Assembly: GCF_019399895.1 (NCBI RefSeq) | Contig: NC_091884.1 | Coordinates: forward strand, 1,862,501 to 1,926,500 | From: Cardiocondyla obscurior | Lineage: Eukaryota > Arthropoda > Insecta > Hymenoptera > Formicidae | Reading direction: 5' to 3' | Length of the DNA stretch: 64,000 bases | Shown here: positions 51,262 to 64,000 of the stretch, in pieces | Numbering within the stretch: position 1 is the first letter of the stretch | How the letters are laid out: each line of letters starts with the position of its first letter | Notes under the pieces: generated by a model | What the model was told of the DNA's origin: nothing | What the model saw: the letters and a program-made list of their open reading frames with translations, nothing else | Databases searched by the model: none | Made by a program: the position numbers and the translations under genes

Positions 51262-51356
51262 CTGAAACAGAAAGAGTTTTGCTTCGTTAATAAAAAATTA
51301 AATATCAATGTACAATAAAAATGTATAGATAAAATAAACGGAATAAAAATTCTTAC

Positions 51357-51410
51357 ATGAGTAAAAGTACGGCTAGAATTATTTTTGGTGCACGCGCACC
51401 TAGTCACGTC
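51357..51410 (-). ncRNA. 3' end of putative first exon of antisense transcript
   Basis: A minus-strand donor ACTCAT|GTAAGAAT sits at 51356-51351, giving a 95-nt intron before the acceptor at 51262. The 5' limit of this exon (transcription start) cannot be read from the sequence; I give only the donor-proximal part. Upstream on the minus strand is the CpG-rich E-box duplication, consistent with a promoter. Confidence 0.35.
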
Positions 51411-52020
51411 TGCTACGCACAATATCGCCGCGCGAGGAAGTTACGTATGCCGGAAAGATTGTTCTAGTTCGGAAGATTAATAACTAATAACGTAGACCGT
51501 ACACGGCGCTAACTGCGGAGCAAGCCATCGCGCCCCACGTGTTCACGTGAACACCGCGTGCGCTAAGCACGTGCGCCTACGCCGTTCACCTTTTGTCGCC
51601 CGTCCGCTACGCACATTATCGCCTCGCGAGGAAGTCACATATGCCGCAAAGATTGTTCTAGGTCGCGAGATTGACGTAGGTCGTACAACACGGCGTTGCT
51701 GCGTATCCAGCCATCGTGCGCCTACCCGTTCACGTGAACACCGCGTGCTCTAGTCACGTACGCCACTCCCTCCCTCCCTCGCGAAAATCTCCTCATCGCC
51801 TGTCTTCTATACACCGTAAACCGAACGCGGTTACCCTACAGCGAAAGTCCCGACGACTTACGTTTGTGCGTACGATCACTTTTAGGCAAGTACGCAGCTC
51901 CGTTATCTACGCAATGCTTATCGCCACGCGGTCGACTTCCGACTGTGGGCGCGAGGGTGGGGATGCGTACCGAGCGCGAGGGTAGGGGGGTACGTACCGA
52001 GCGCTATTGCCCTCAGCTAA
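51358..52020 (-). promoter_or_regulatory. Candidate promoter of antisense transcript
   Basis: A CpG-rich block in AT-rich surroundings, immediately upstream of the minus-strand donor at 51356, containing four CACGTG sites (51536, 51544, 51568, 51731). I see no clear TATA box. The assignment rests on position relative to the inferred exons and on composition. Confidence 0.35.
51399..51766. repeat. ~190-bp tandem duplication with E-box palindromes
   Basis: CTAGTCACGT...GCTACGCACA.TATCGCC...CGCGAGGAAGT.AC.TATGCCG.AAAGATTGTTCTAG...GTTCACGTGAACACCGCGTG occurs at 51399-51560 and again at 51561-51747, with a partial third start at 51748-51766. Spacing is 187-194 bp and the best-aligned part is about 85% identical. 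Each copy holds the 12-bp palindrome GTTCACGTGAAC; further CACGTG sites are at 51536 and 51568. It lies just upstream (minus sense) of the putative antisense first exon. Confidence 0.75.
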
Positions 52021-55000
52021 GGCCGCGACGGATTTTAACACGCTACAATGGAATATTATATTCTACGTTAGAGTTTTAATATGTTAGGAATCTATCACTG
52101 ATAGATACGTCGCGGTATTTGTATATTAAATCTGTCTCTTGTACTTTACGTAATCAGGGTAAGAAAATTAATATATTTCACTGTTCGAATGTACGTATAA
52201 ATTATATTTAAAGACACGAATAGTATTTGAAATGTCACGTAAAATGTATAGTACGTACATCCGTAGTTAATTATTGAAAATGATTAAATGTTAACAGTTT
52301 TTTTTGAAGCGTGGAAAAAGCAGGAGCGAATAACGAGCGCGGTTTGTAATATGTTTAATGGTCATATAAATTACATAATATTCTTTGTTCAATTTTGATT
52401 AAATTAATTTTTAAGGATATTAAGTCGAGAGTCGAAAAATCTATAAAAACGAAAATAAATATTTCAAAATGTTACGAAAGATCCAAATAGAATTAAGCAC
52501 ATTAAAAACACAACCTTCTCAGTTGTTAGCGAAATTTAACAGGATTTGAATACTGATCTCTGTGTCAATAGAAGTATGCAATCAAACCGAGCACGCTTAT
52601 AAATTCCGTTCGTATGCGAATATTGCAAAAGAATAATCGAAATGCATGCGTTTCAATGGATAGATAAAAAAAGCATAGTGATGGTAAAAAAATTTAAAAA
52701 TTGAACATTCCCTCTTTCTCTCTCTTTTTTTCCTCCCTCTATCGATTTTTTTTTTTTTTTTTTTTTTCAAGAGAAATGGTTTGCCCGATTTTACAATTTA
52801 TAGACAAAAAAGCATTGTCGGGTTCTGACCTGTAAAACAATTTATCGAGTTACATAACTCATTTTTATGAATAAATCATTAGTTGCGAAAATCCCAATTT
52901 GTTTATTTATGCGTAACATATCGATACGTCATTTATTTTCTGGCTTGTTAACGCGCGATAAACAAATACAACAATTCTTTATCTCTCGCTCGCGGGATAT
53001 ACATTTTTCTTGGCCACTTGAGCATTCAGGCGCTTTTAATAATAGGTGAACCTAATAATAGCTCACGTGAAATTTATCTTTCGCGAGAATTTATATCGCG
53101 CGGAGTACACTTGTCTCGAGCATTAATTAACATACCTACATATGTTTATTGAAACGAACATCGTATCGATTAGAGATACAATCTATATAAGGAGAAATTA
53201 AATTCTCTTTAAACAATGACTTCTTCCGCTGAAATTTCCTTCGCGTTCCGTACCACGTTTTATCAAACGCGAATACCATTTCCACAGCCGGCTTTACTTA
53301 TTTACGACGAAGCGATACTAACCCGCGGCCAGGTTGTAAAACCAGAGCGTTCGAGTTTTGTAGATTTCATCGGCATTCGAGGTGTGTAACACGGCGACGG
53401 GCGAAATAAATCTATATCTCTCCGTATGGCGTGTAACGACCGATGGACCGTGTCGCCGTTCGAGAGACAAAAAGAAGGAAACTCGAACTCGATCGCGCAC
53501 CCGATCCCGAGAGGGTTTTCGAGATTAACGTGAAAGCGCGAGACGCCAATTTTTACAGTTCGCCGAGATGGAGAATTGTCGTGCACCTCTTACGTGCCAG
53601 CTGCAGCACAAATAACATAACTACGTGCAGTATGTTACGCGGGTCGCGATTCCCGACCGGAATCGGAACGGCCGTCTCGAAAATTCGCGCACGACGGGGG
53701 AAGTTCAGCCGAGGAAATATCGTGCCGTCGGAAATAAATTAACGGATGGGATATAATCTGCTCGCGAACATAATTTGTTCATTCGTTACATACGTCGACG
53801 CGAAGATTAAGTCCCGAATTGATATCAAAATGCCGTGAAAGAATCCGCGAACATCGCTGTTCGATGTATATCCTCAAATAACGTTCGTAAAATGTGAAAC
53901 GATCAACAAACAATTGCCCCTCTGAAATAATTTTAAAAAGAATAAGATAAAATAACTTTTACTTTTCTTGGGATTAAAGAAACTGAGACCAAATCGTGCG
54001 AAAAACATTTCAGCGGAGCGGGTCAAAAATTGTGTCGGAAGAACGGCAAAACAAGGATAATACAGAGACTAAACGAATTAACGTAAATAACGAATGAACA
54101 TCTAACTTTCCTCGTCTTAGCTTCAATCTTCATTACATCTGCCAGTAAACAACTTAGCGAGCGAGTAACCTAAATAATACGGTAATACGAAAACGGATAA
54201 GCTCGCGCCGCTGCGAAGGCAGCTCTTCGAAAATAAGACGGTAATGGTTTGTAATGCGTAAGCAATACGACGCGCTACATTAACGTAGCATTCGAGTCGA
54301 AGACAAACGTAGATGCCGAACGGATAATCGCGCATCGATATCAATTTAGCAAATTCAACGTTACGTCCCTTTCGCGGATCGGAATTAAAATGAGAAATTG
54401 CCTGCGGCTCATATTTGCTACGCGCGAGCGCGTAATATCCGTGATGAAATTTTAATCTGCGGCGAAATAAAAACGTAGGCCCGGGCATTACAATTATTCC
54501 GCTAATTGATGAAATACAACATTGACGGGGGCGGGCGCAATATTTCACATTAAAGTCTCCTGACAGCGGCGTAAATACTGCATATCGTTATTAAAACTTT
54601 TGTAATTGCATTGCGCTTTGTAAAATGTTATTTATTCATCGCGCTGCCATTTATACGCCAGCGTAATTGTAACGAATTAGCATAAAGAACAAGAAGTTCT
54701 TTCAGCGTGACTCGCTTATTGTTTGTCGCATTAATCCGCGCAAGCAACCGCTAGAACAACTAAGTTAAGTTACGCAAACACGCCACGAAATGTGACAAGG
54801 GAACGAGAGTTTATGAGGGGGTGGCTTTCTCGGCTTTCCTCGAAAGCTCAGCCGGTAAGAGGGTCTACGGATCGGGGGGGTGGCGAGAGGGGGAGGGTTG
54901 AGTTTTCTCGATTGGAATTAAAGATTGAGCTTTGCGATAACGCATTTCCAGTTGCGCGCGCCAATTTCGGGCGAGACGAAAGGGTAACTTTCGCGATACG

Positions 55001-57863
55001 CGCTTTAACGGGGCGAAAGTAACGAATAATTGAGTTAAGCGAGGAGAGAAAGCAATTTCCTTCGAGTTTGCGGACCTTTTGTGAAAACCAGACACCCTCG
55101 GGCGTCGACGCACCATTGGTTTCGTACTTCGACACCCTCTCGTCGATGCGTTTCTGGTCTTCGTATTATTGGGGCGAGCTTAATAATTTTGATATAAAAA
55201 AGGGGGGAAAAAAAAAGGAAGAAAAATTTCCAACACGCGAACGTTATCGATATCGATAATGATACCGTTGTCACTGTCTGTTTAAAGAAGGATATATGAT
55301 CGAGAATGGTGCAGTTTAAAATGTCATGTAACGTTTCAAAGTCGATAAATGACATAAAATTTTTATCTCGTTAACAAAGCGTGGAACGCTCGCGTTCTAT
55401 TAAAATGGAAAATGTAATTGCATCCAAATTTAAAATTTAATTACTAATAACTATCATATTGAAAATTGAGAGATTCCTCTCTCAAAAAAAATAATAAAAA
55501 AAAAAAGAGACGAACTCTATGTAGAGATTTAATTGTTGCCATCTTTTTTTCCCCCCGCGATGCTGATTAGTTTTCTCGTTTGACTGATAATGGAATTAAA
55601 AACAACACGATTACATTTATATCGCTCCGTCGTACTAATTTAACGAAAATTAACAAAATTAGAGGACCGCTCACAAATTCATTGTACTTTAATGACGGAA
55701 AGCGAAAGCGTGGAAGGTTACTGATTAAATCCGCCTTTGATTCAATTGCGAGACGCGTGCGATAAAAGTGATAAAGGGAACACGAACGAGAGAGGGTGAA
55801 CGAATTTGAAATTACAGGGTGGTTGCACGTCAATCTTTCATGCTCACCGCTAATTTAAACTTTTCAATTGGATCGCTCTGTTATGCACTACGACAATTTC
55901 GACATCTTTAACAAGGACGATTTGTCAAGGAATTAATATTTATCTCGATGACTATTAACATAAGCACATATGTACAGATAACTTGACAGAATACTTATCA
56001 TACTAACAAATGTATTAACATTTCCTCTTTTTTTTTTTTTTTTTTTTTTTTTGTTTTATTGCGAGTTTTTAGTTGTCTTAAATTTCGATATTTTAATATC
56101 TAAATTATTTGGATTAATTATCAATTCCTAATCGCAAAATTATTTTACGCTACGAGTTGTCACGTGCAGAGTCAGCCCACGAGATCAACGACGTAATTCC
56201 GAATTCATACGGGGAGCTAACGAATCCGCTGGCACGTACGGAAAATTGCTCGTATTAATTGTATTATACTATAACTTATTACGCAAATGCGAAGTTTTTA
56301 TCTTCTACGATTATATATGGATATTATTCGTAATGATAACTAACTGCCCGTCGCTTTGCGGCTGACAGTTATTATTTCTGTAAATTTTTACTCATCAAGT
56401 GCCACGTGATAATTTATAGAGCAAACGTTTATCGCAGGCACGTTTATTGCTTCAACAAATAACGCAAAATAATGAAAACTCATAGGTACCACAAAATGAA
56501 AACTCGCGGGCGCGTCGCCGCGCCGGCTTACGCCGCGCTCGGGCTCGAAACGAACGATCTATTTTCCGACGCAGCTTATCATCGCGAGGATGCTACGGTG
56601 CACACCGAGTTTCAACATTGTAACGAATAATGAATAATTAATTTCTACTTATTTCGAGCTCTTTGACGGTAATGGCCTGATCTTCTTCGGTTGTTTAATG
56701 CGATATTACCGCCGCATTAAAGGTCCGCGATATTGAGGTTGAGTTACGGTAGTTATTACATCATTTGAATTTTATAACATCCCTCCCTCGTCAGACTACG
56801 GGGGAAGTACGAGCAATCTCTCTCGTTCGGGCTGTAAGCAGTCCCAGACATTTCTCTGCCTCGTTACGGTATTAACAATTACGCGCACTCGAGCCTGCGC
56901 GTAATACCATTGTGGTACTGCGGAACCGGTAACAGCCAGGCACTAAAGTCGTTGATGCATGGCAGATGAGAAATTACGATTTTCCGAAATTAATTAACGC
57001 TATCGGTTTTGATCTTGTGTTTCGTAGTTCCTGGGCAAATTGAGTCGCGCTTTAGGCTACCGGAAAAATACACGGCGCACGATTGCTCAACAGCGCGTAA
57101 AGAGAGAGAGAAAAAAAAAAGAGACAGAGAGGGAAAGAAAAAGAGAGAGAAAAGAGAGTAGATACGAATGATTGGAGCAGGGATTGACTAATAATAGCGC
57201 GCGTGCATTATTCGAGTTTTCGAAACGCCGGACGGTAATGAAAGACCCCGTTGCCCAAGCCACGTCAATCACATGCGTCGATTGGTTTAATTTCCTATAA
57301 AACTTTCGCCTGTCATTTATTTGGATCAGCAGCCTGCGATTTCAATTAGCTAATTGTTGGTATTAACCGTTTTATTTCCGTAGATTTGATCGTTCGGAGT
57401 AAACTTGTTGGAAAAACTGTTCGTTCGCTTTTATCGGAGCGGCATAAGAAATCCGCTGAGGTATCCATGTAATTTCGTTCCGTTACTTTGTGAAAGTTTA
57501 TTTTTAATTTCAACGAGGAACTCTCGTCGGAAATAGCAGACGCATTTTTATTCTCCGGAATCATTATAATTTCCACGGTAATACTCATTTTGGAGAATTC
57601 GGGTAAACTGTTATTATCTCTCAAAAACACTCGCCCGGTAAACCCCATGCAGCGTCTTCGAAAAGAGCAAAATAATCCTTCGGTTTTGGGGGAAAAAAAA
57701 AAAGAGAAAGAACCCCGTTAGATTAATAGCGATCGACGCGCGGCAATTAAAATACACGACGTAAGACACCGAGTAATTTCATTTCGTTGGAACGAACGTT
57801 TTCCGGCTTAATCCAATAACATCAACTGACAACGAAATTTTATCATGGAACTTACGCTTCATA

Positions 57864-57886
57864 AATCCTATTATAATAATAGGATT
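57864..57886. repeat. Perfect 11-bp inverted repeat
   Basis: AATCCTATTAT, one A, then its exact reverse complement ATAATAGGATT. Too short for a microRNA hairpin or a transposon terminus on its own. Confidence 0.8.
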
Positions 57887-58101
57887 AGTTTGGCGCTAGT
57901 AATAGCATGTATGTGATCCCAGGAAGATTTCTTTAATTTCCGTGAGTACACGCTGGCGTGTCGGAAGCGACGCCGCGATGAAAGAGTAATGAGTCGACAG
58001 GGTATATCTCATCCGCGGGAAACAGAAGGCGGGGACTCGTTTAACATTTAAACCCGTTGACAAAATGAATTCATTGTCGTTCTTAGTAGCTTTCCTCCCG
58101 T

Positions 58102-58134
58102 TTTTTTCTTTTTTTTTTTTTTTTTTTTTTTTTT
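58102..58134. repeat. Poly(T) tract
   Basis: A near-uninterrupted T run of about 33 bases with one C, typical of this genome's homopolymer-rich introns. Its length may be imprecise in the assembly. Confidence 0.85.
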
Positions 58135-58142
58135 ATCGCGAG

Positions 58143-58178
58143 TTTACGCCCGCTTTACGCCCCGCTTACGCCGCGCTT
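58143..58178. repeat. Degenerate 11-12 bp tandem repeat
   Basis: Four imperfect units of the TTTACGCCCGC type directly after the long poly(T) tract; intronic. Confidence 0.6.
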
Positions 58179-61100
58179 TAATTATCAGGCATAAAAAGAA
58201 ACGTAAGGTGGCACATTAAAAGATATTTAATAAAGCGCGAGGAGAAAACTTGAGATATTAAAAGATATTGAATGATCCAATTTTGCAAAAGCACGCCATC
58301 ACGAATTGCACGGCGAAATTAACCTTAACAAGTCTCCGACGAGAGATTTTGCTACGTCTCGGGAGAGGATCTTCCGAGCTAGCGAAATGTCCTTAATCGT
58401 TTCATGTTCTGTTCTACGCTCGCCTGGGACCGTCGTGAAGGGCCTGAACCAGTGGCGATGCAATATCCCGCGACATCGCTGCGTTCTGACCCGGGTCAAT
58501 TTTTTTTTTTTTTAATAATAACTCAACGATTCATAAAGTCTAACTGATAAAACCTGATTATGCGTCTGACATAACGAATATTGTTATTCTCTCTCTTTTT
58601 TTTTATTTTTTATTATTTTTAAGTAGGAAAATGCAATTAACGTAAGACTCGTGCTCACTCGGTCTGCACGCAACAATTGAAAAATAAAAAAAAATCGCAA
58701 TTCAATTACGTTATCAATTAAATTTATAGCTTCGTTCGCCTGTGGGAAACGATCTCGCAATCTTCGTTGAAGATTCGTATCGTTGACAGCCCGGTAATTA
58801 TTAAAACCTCCCTGTTACTCGTATTACGGTGATACGGGAATAAATGTCTGATTTTGAATCGGTGGAAATCACGGTTGGATATCTACGCCATTGGTCGTCG
58901 TTCACCTCTGCCGCGCAAAATTGATAATATCGATCCTCGGAATGAAACGGGGTCGACGTCAAGCTTTTCAATAAATCGACCGTTACGAGGGCACTTTCGG
59001 CGTCGCTTGGAAACCGGGGAAAGCCCGCTCGAGGCAAAATTTCTTTGATTACCAGGACACAAAGTTGCGTCCTTCCTTCGTCGCTTCTTCTGACCTATCT
59101 GCAGCGCGACGTCGATGATAATACGTATAGCGAATGGATACGTGTGCATGCATACGTATGTATTTCACGACGCCTCCGGGGAAACTTCCGGGACTTCAAA
59201 GGGTCGAAGCGCTTCTGTATCTGACGCTCAAACGCAAGTTTCCTCTCTCTCTCTATCTCTCTTTCTCTCTCTCCTCTTCCCCCCCCCGACCGACTTCTCT
59301 CCACCCCATTCCGTCTTTCCGCCTGCCCGCAGCTTCCGTCTTCGTTTTGTTGGCAGCGAGCGTGTAACCTCGCCATGCCACCCTGATGATGGAAGTTTCG
59401 TCCGCTGGCGCGGCCTTTACACCTCGTTACGGAGCGGGCGCGTGAAGTATACACGAGAGTCCCCGTTACATTATTCCGCGACTTAAATTGCATAGATTGT
59501 ATAACACGGTACAGCACCCCAGGAGAATAATACACCCCCGTCGACAAAGGAAGAAACCATTGTTAGCTAATGAAGTCGACGAACTGGCTGTTTGTCGAGC
59601 GAGCCGCTTTCCTCGAAGTGAAAGATCTTTGGGGGGAATCATTTTAGTCTTTTATCGTATCGTAAAACTCTCGGCGCACCTGACAATGGGAAATAAAGGC
59701 ACGGCAGAGATTGCGACGACTGTCAAACGAAATACTTGACGACGTATGGTTTATGAGAAGCACACGGGCGTAAAGAAATGTTATTATTTAGAAATGTTAG
59801 ATTGCAAGATAAGGTTATCAAACCTCCAAAAAATATTATAGAAATATGTAACACGTAAAACTAAAAATTTTCTCATAAAAAAAAATTAATTTTATATATA
59901 CATATATATTTATTTATTAATTTTTTTACGTAAACTCGCTCGTTAACGATTAAAAAAAAAAATATATATATATATTTATACATCACGTTGTCGAATTTAG
60001 CATTGATTAATGCGGATCGATAAATAATAGGTGCACATTGTTCAACGGGCGCAAAAAAATGAATGTTTGAAAAATTTCACCGTGCAATACTAATTGGCAA
60101 AGTTTCTTGGTTCGTCAATAACAAAATTTTACCTCATTCGCTACCTGTTTCCGGTAAAACGTACCTAATTCGCGAGCCCAGGCTTGTGTCTCGCACACAT
60201 CCGTCGCGCCGTGCGTTTACTATGATACCCAAAATCGCGCTAACACTTGATAAACGCGGCCAATCTCGTCCCGTTAAATTTCTTCGCGGAGACATTCGGA
60301 ATGATAATGTCTCGTCATTAAACGTAGCAATCCGGCCATTTGAATGTAATATGGCTGAGTTAAGACGGAACTACGCCGGGAAATTCAGACAGTGTGAGAT
60401 CCACAAGCTGCAGAGCAAGTTAGTCGACCGTAAATCCGGGTGCAACCGCGGACTTGCCATCAGCAATCTTTGAAGGAACTTCCTCAGAGTTTGGATGCAC
60501 GTGGAATGGTGTATGGCACAATCTGCGCACGTTGATTACACGTTATGCGACAATGTCTTGTGGCGTAACGCTGTTTACAAGGCGCATTTATTTAATAAGC
60601 CAAATTTAACGAAACTCGAGCATCGTAAAAAAAAAAAAAAATTAACTCGAGGCTTGTCTTAATCTCATACGATAAGTAATTTCTCAATTAAACGACTAAT
60701 TTTATTATAATAATATTATTAATTGTGATTAATCATACTTTTTTTTTTTTTAATTTTGCCAATAAGCTTATAATTTTCAAAAAATAAATTTACGTACGCC
60801 GTATCAACGTGCGCTATTTTTCCACGGCGAGTGAGGCGCAAAATATCTACGAGTTTGTTTGTCAGAGGGGAAATAACTTGGAGTAACACATCCATATACA
60901 AAGTGTGGCACAAAAGAGTTTCTGCTAAGACTTAAAAACGAAAGACAATTCCTTCTACAATAGGTACAATTCAGCAACATGTGCCCTTTTTTTTTTTTCT
61001 TTTACGTTTACCGTTTCTCTCGCGTACACTCATCAACCCTATGTAACAATCTACATATAATACACTTTCAAGTACGGACTACGCATCCTTTACAATCCAC

Positions 61101-62400
61101 GTTATATCCCGGGCCAACGCTTCTCCCTTTTGTAACGTTTCCCGACGCGCTTCTTTTGCTTCTACCAGCGAATTCCTGAACGCGACTCTCTCATCTTAGT
61201 CGGGCGTAGCCTGCAGCCTTGCTGCGATATTGCAGTCGCGAAATAATTTGAAATGTCTCGCTTCTATCAAAGTGCTGAATCGGATTAAACGTTGAAGATG
61301 ACATAGCTCTCGATGAGAGGGGGAGAAAAAGGCGAGTCGAGGGGCGGAGGAGGGGAAAAATAACGTTAAAAGCGGAGCGCAGCTCGGCGACTGCTAACGT
61401 ACATAATTTATATACGATTCATATTTCATCGTTGCATATTAGAGGGAAGTGACCTGCCGCGTATTGCACGTATGCGAGGAAAAAGGCAGAGCAAACGTTA
61501 CGTTAGCCGAGAATGTCAAAGTGGATGCCACTTGAAAGACACTTTATTTCCTGGCACGATTCAACAGCCATGATACGTGTCTTAAGGGTTACCTTCAGAC
61601 TACATTCGTTCCATATATCCGTGTACGCTCGACGGGGGCGCGATACATCTCGGCACACAGTTGCGTGCAATCGGGGATTTTATCCCGGGACAACGCGGGA
61701 GGGGGAGAGCTCGCTCGCTCCGAGCTTCTCGAGCTTCGCCGTGCTTTAGTATCGACAAGTTCTCACAGATCTTTCTTTTATCCGTCCCGGGAGCTTCTCC
61801 TCCTCCCCCCTTGTCACGAGGTCAATTTTATATACCTCCCGCCGAGGTTTTAAGCGAACGGAAACTTTTCAAACGGTCGGATTCTTGATCTCGGTAGTAA
61901 CATCGGAAAAGGAGGTACTCGTTACAGCGATCTTATTGCGCCACGTGGAACGATATTTCATGTTACGCCAGGCGCGACATATTCTTTATCGTAAATCACC
62001 GCGCGCCCGGTCGCCTTCGAAACGCTATGAGGAGCGATATGTTCTCGCCGATAATCTCGCAGCGTGCGCCGGGAATACACACGCGAGATTAGTTTAGCTA
62101 GTCGGAATAAGCAGGGATAAATATTTTACATTCGAGAGAGAAAGAGAGGGGGAGAAAGATCCTTTCGAAAAAGAACGTTTTCTATAAAAAAAAATCGAAA
62201 CTATACTTTTATGAAAAAGTTATCCTCGTGTTTTTCTCTCGCAGGAACGGAATTTGTTTTGATTTTCGATTGCGGAACAGAAGCATTATGTTTCATTGCG
62301 TCGAGCGATTCCGCGCGCTTAAAAAACAACTAAGAGAGACAAAAACTAGTAGCGATAAGAACCCCTCCGAAAAAAAAAAAATATTTATCAATACCCGTTC

Positions 62401-63250
62401 GCGTAAATTGCGAAAGCTCGCCCGACTGCCGTGTCTGCGTTCTCCGATAATCACGATTCTAAAGCTGCCGCGAGTAAAACTCACTTCTATCGCGGAGAAG
62501 AGAAGAGCTGCCAGGGGCCCAGCGATTCATTCGGAAAGAATCGCCGATCGCGCCGCTGTTACGCGAGTAATATTATTTCGCCGCAGAGCCCGTTGTTCGC
62601 GACGCGGCATTCCGCAACGCGATCCCACGGAAAATCGCATCAGTCTTCTCGCCTTATAAGAATCACTCCCGACACGGAGCGATTCGTACAATCGCGTGCA
62701 ATCTGGGTTTTATCCCGCGTCGATTCTTTATCCCTCGTCCCGACGCGCCGCTTCTTCCGCCGTTTTCTCGGCTACGAGGAACGACTTCAACAGTTGTTTC
62801 TGTTTTTCTGCGCGCGACGTCGCCGACGTCTCTCCGGGGCACTGATAAAATCGATTTCTCTCTCTCTCTCGCACGGTACGACGTTGACGTCGCCTACGAC
62901 GACATCGACAACGACCGAGACGACGACGGCGGTGGCGGCGACAGCGACGTCGACGAAGAAGACGATAGGGTAAAGTACGGAACTCCGCCTCGACGCTTCC
63001 GCGCGCCTTTCCCTAAACCTTTTTGCCGCCTCTCCCATTTCTCTCTTTTTTTTTTTTTTTTTTTTTTTTTCCGCCGAGAAATAGGCGACGGCTTGCCTTA
63101 AAACCGCGGTCCGACACTTTGCGCGCCTCGCGCGGATATTTTCAGCCGCGAGAAAATGGAGACGTTACTCGGATATAGCTCCGCCAGCTCCTTCTTCACT
63201 TGAGCTCCTCCTGCCGAGAGCGCCTTTGTACAAGCGCGCGCGAGATTGAG
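62401..63250 (+). promoter_or_regulatory. CpG-rich block with GAC-type trinucleotide repeats
   Basis: The densest CpG block in the right half of the window. From 62877 to about 62968 a run of GAC/GTC/GGC triplets reads in one frame as an Asp/Gly-rich acidic stretch (YDVDVAYDDIDNDRDDDG...), in another as Thr-rich, and on the minus strand as Val-rich. The acidic frame has no nearby ATG that I trust. A moderate donor (ATAGG|GTAAAG) sits at 62971 and a long poly(T) at 63047-63070 follows. It may be a 5' exon or promoter of an alternative transcript, or just repeat-driven open sequence. Confidence 0.25.
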
Positions 63251-64000
63251 ATGCGAAAGTAACTCGGTTACTTATGCGCTGCCGAATAGTTACTTAACAA
63301 AATCACGAGGCCTGGCAGCTTGTTACACGTTTTTTTTTTTTTTTTTTTTGGGGGGAGTATCTTTGAGATCCACGAGAGAGAAAGTTCCTAATTTCGAAAA
63401 ATCGATTTTTAAACCGTACCCTGTGCCTTCGATATTTTAAAGAGAGCTCTCTTTTTTCTTTCTTCTATTTTTTTTTCTTTTTTTTGGAATGTTAACAATC
63501 GGCGCGAAATTAAACGAAAATATATATCACGCTCGGCGAAATTTATTATTATTAATTTGCAATAAACTAAGCGCAGTTCTAAAACCCCGTTTCGAGAACT
63601 TCGGGCTCTCTTACCAACGTAATTATCTCGAGAATATTTAACTCGCATTATCTTGGAAATCACTTTGCCCTGCTTTTCTTCGTGCGAGCATTACAATTCG
63701 AGTTATTAAGCGCGCATTGTACGAGCTCAGGGCGCAATGCATCCGATTTAATGTGACAATAACCACGCATGTTGGAGAACTACAATGATACCATTTGCAC
63801 TTCAAGTATATCGTTCGTATAGAAAGATGGGCGCGGGAAGAAACTCGGGGAACGGCCCGTGAAAATTGCGCATTACTCCCCCTCCCCGTTACCCGCCCGC
63901 GTCGATGTCAAAATGGCAAGAGATTTCGGCGGAATTAAGAGCGGAGTTTAACTCGTGATTCAAACTGAGAATTTCTACACAGATGAGCTCTCGCCCGGCT
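63251..64000 (+). other. Dpr intron 3, right edge of window
   Basis: Poly(T) at 63331-63349, T-rich sequence at 63450-63486 and AT-rich sequence to about 63800, then a short CpG-rich end. No exon or RNA gene seen. The Dpr transcript must continue to the right, since its second Ig domain is still missing. Confidence 0.55.

Larger units (their letters stand above)
52021..62400 (+). other. Dpr intron 3, second part
   Basis: Mostly AT-rich. T runs are at 52747-52768, 56029-56052 and 58102-58134; GA-rich purine at 57101-57160; a perfect 23-nt hairpin at 57864-57886; about four degenerate TTTACGCCCGC units at 58143-58178; and CT-rich low-complexity sequence at 59227-59290. Frames such as 54123-54548 (minus, 141 codons), 59095-59547 (minus, 150 codons, GA-driven) and 60063-60473 (136 codons) show no domain I recognise. 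I do not find the exon expected next for a Dpr gene (start of Ig domain 2). Confidence 0.55.

Noticed and set aside
60063..60473. 136-codon + frame
   Set aside because: No recognised family and no splice or promoter context; probably chance.

Overview
This window looks like arthropod nuclear DNA, most likely from a hymenopteran such as an ant or relative. The signs are AT-rich non-coding sequence, abundant CpG, many poly(A)/poly(T) runs, GT-AG introns and one recognisable neuronal cell-surface gene. There are no bacterial gene arrangements, and I saw no rRNA, tRNA or CRISPR array and no intact transposon. Almost all open frames longer than 60 codons look like chance frames in intron.

The main gene is on the + strand: the 5' half of a Dpr-family (defective proboscis extension response) immunoglobulin cell-surface gene. 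Three coding exons join in phase: a signal-peptide exon (ATG 2493, donor after 2568, phase 1), an exon at 34177-34367, and an exon at 44479-44640. Together they encode 143 residues: signal peptide, N-terminal linker and most of the first Ig domain, including both cysteines, the WIRRRD strand and the DNGTYEC motif. The wording of the Ig domain fits Dpr12 best, by memory of the family only. The 5' untranslated first exon lies left of the window and the second Ig domain lies right of it. The introns seen are about 31.6 kb, about 10.1 kb and at least 19.3 kb.

The second item is a probable spliced transcript on the - strand, antisense to the Dpr gene. It appears to start near 51.4-52.0 kb in a CpG-rich block that holds a ~190-bp tandem duplication with repeated CACGTG E-boxes. 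Its likely exons end at 51357 (first exon), then 51261-51031, 50866-50823 and, after a ~32.6-kb intron, 18234-18176. Each internal exon has good splice sites at both ends. The first full exon has upstream ORFs and a short ORF open to its donor. The 44-nt exon stops that frame, whereas skipping it keeps the frame open. This is either a long non-coding RNA or the 5' end of a gene continuing off the left edge. Two of its exons, 32 kb apart, share a near-identical core.

The rest is intron with microsatellites, polypyrimidine/polypurine tracts, small tandem duplications and several CpG-rich blocks. The blocks at ~6.65-7.74, 24.2-24.9, 44.95-45.15 and 62.4-63.2 kb could be alternative promoters or 5' exons. 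I cannot test these without transcript data.
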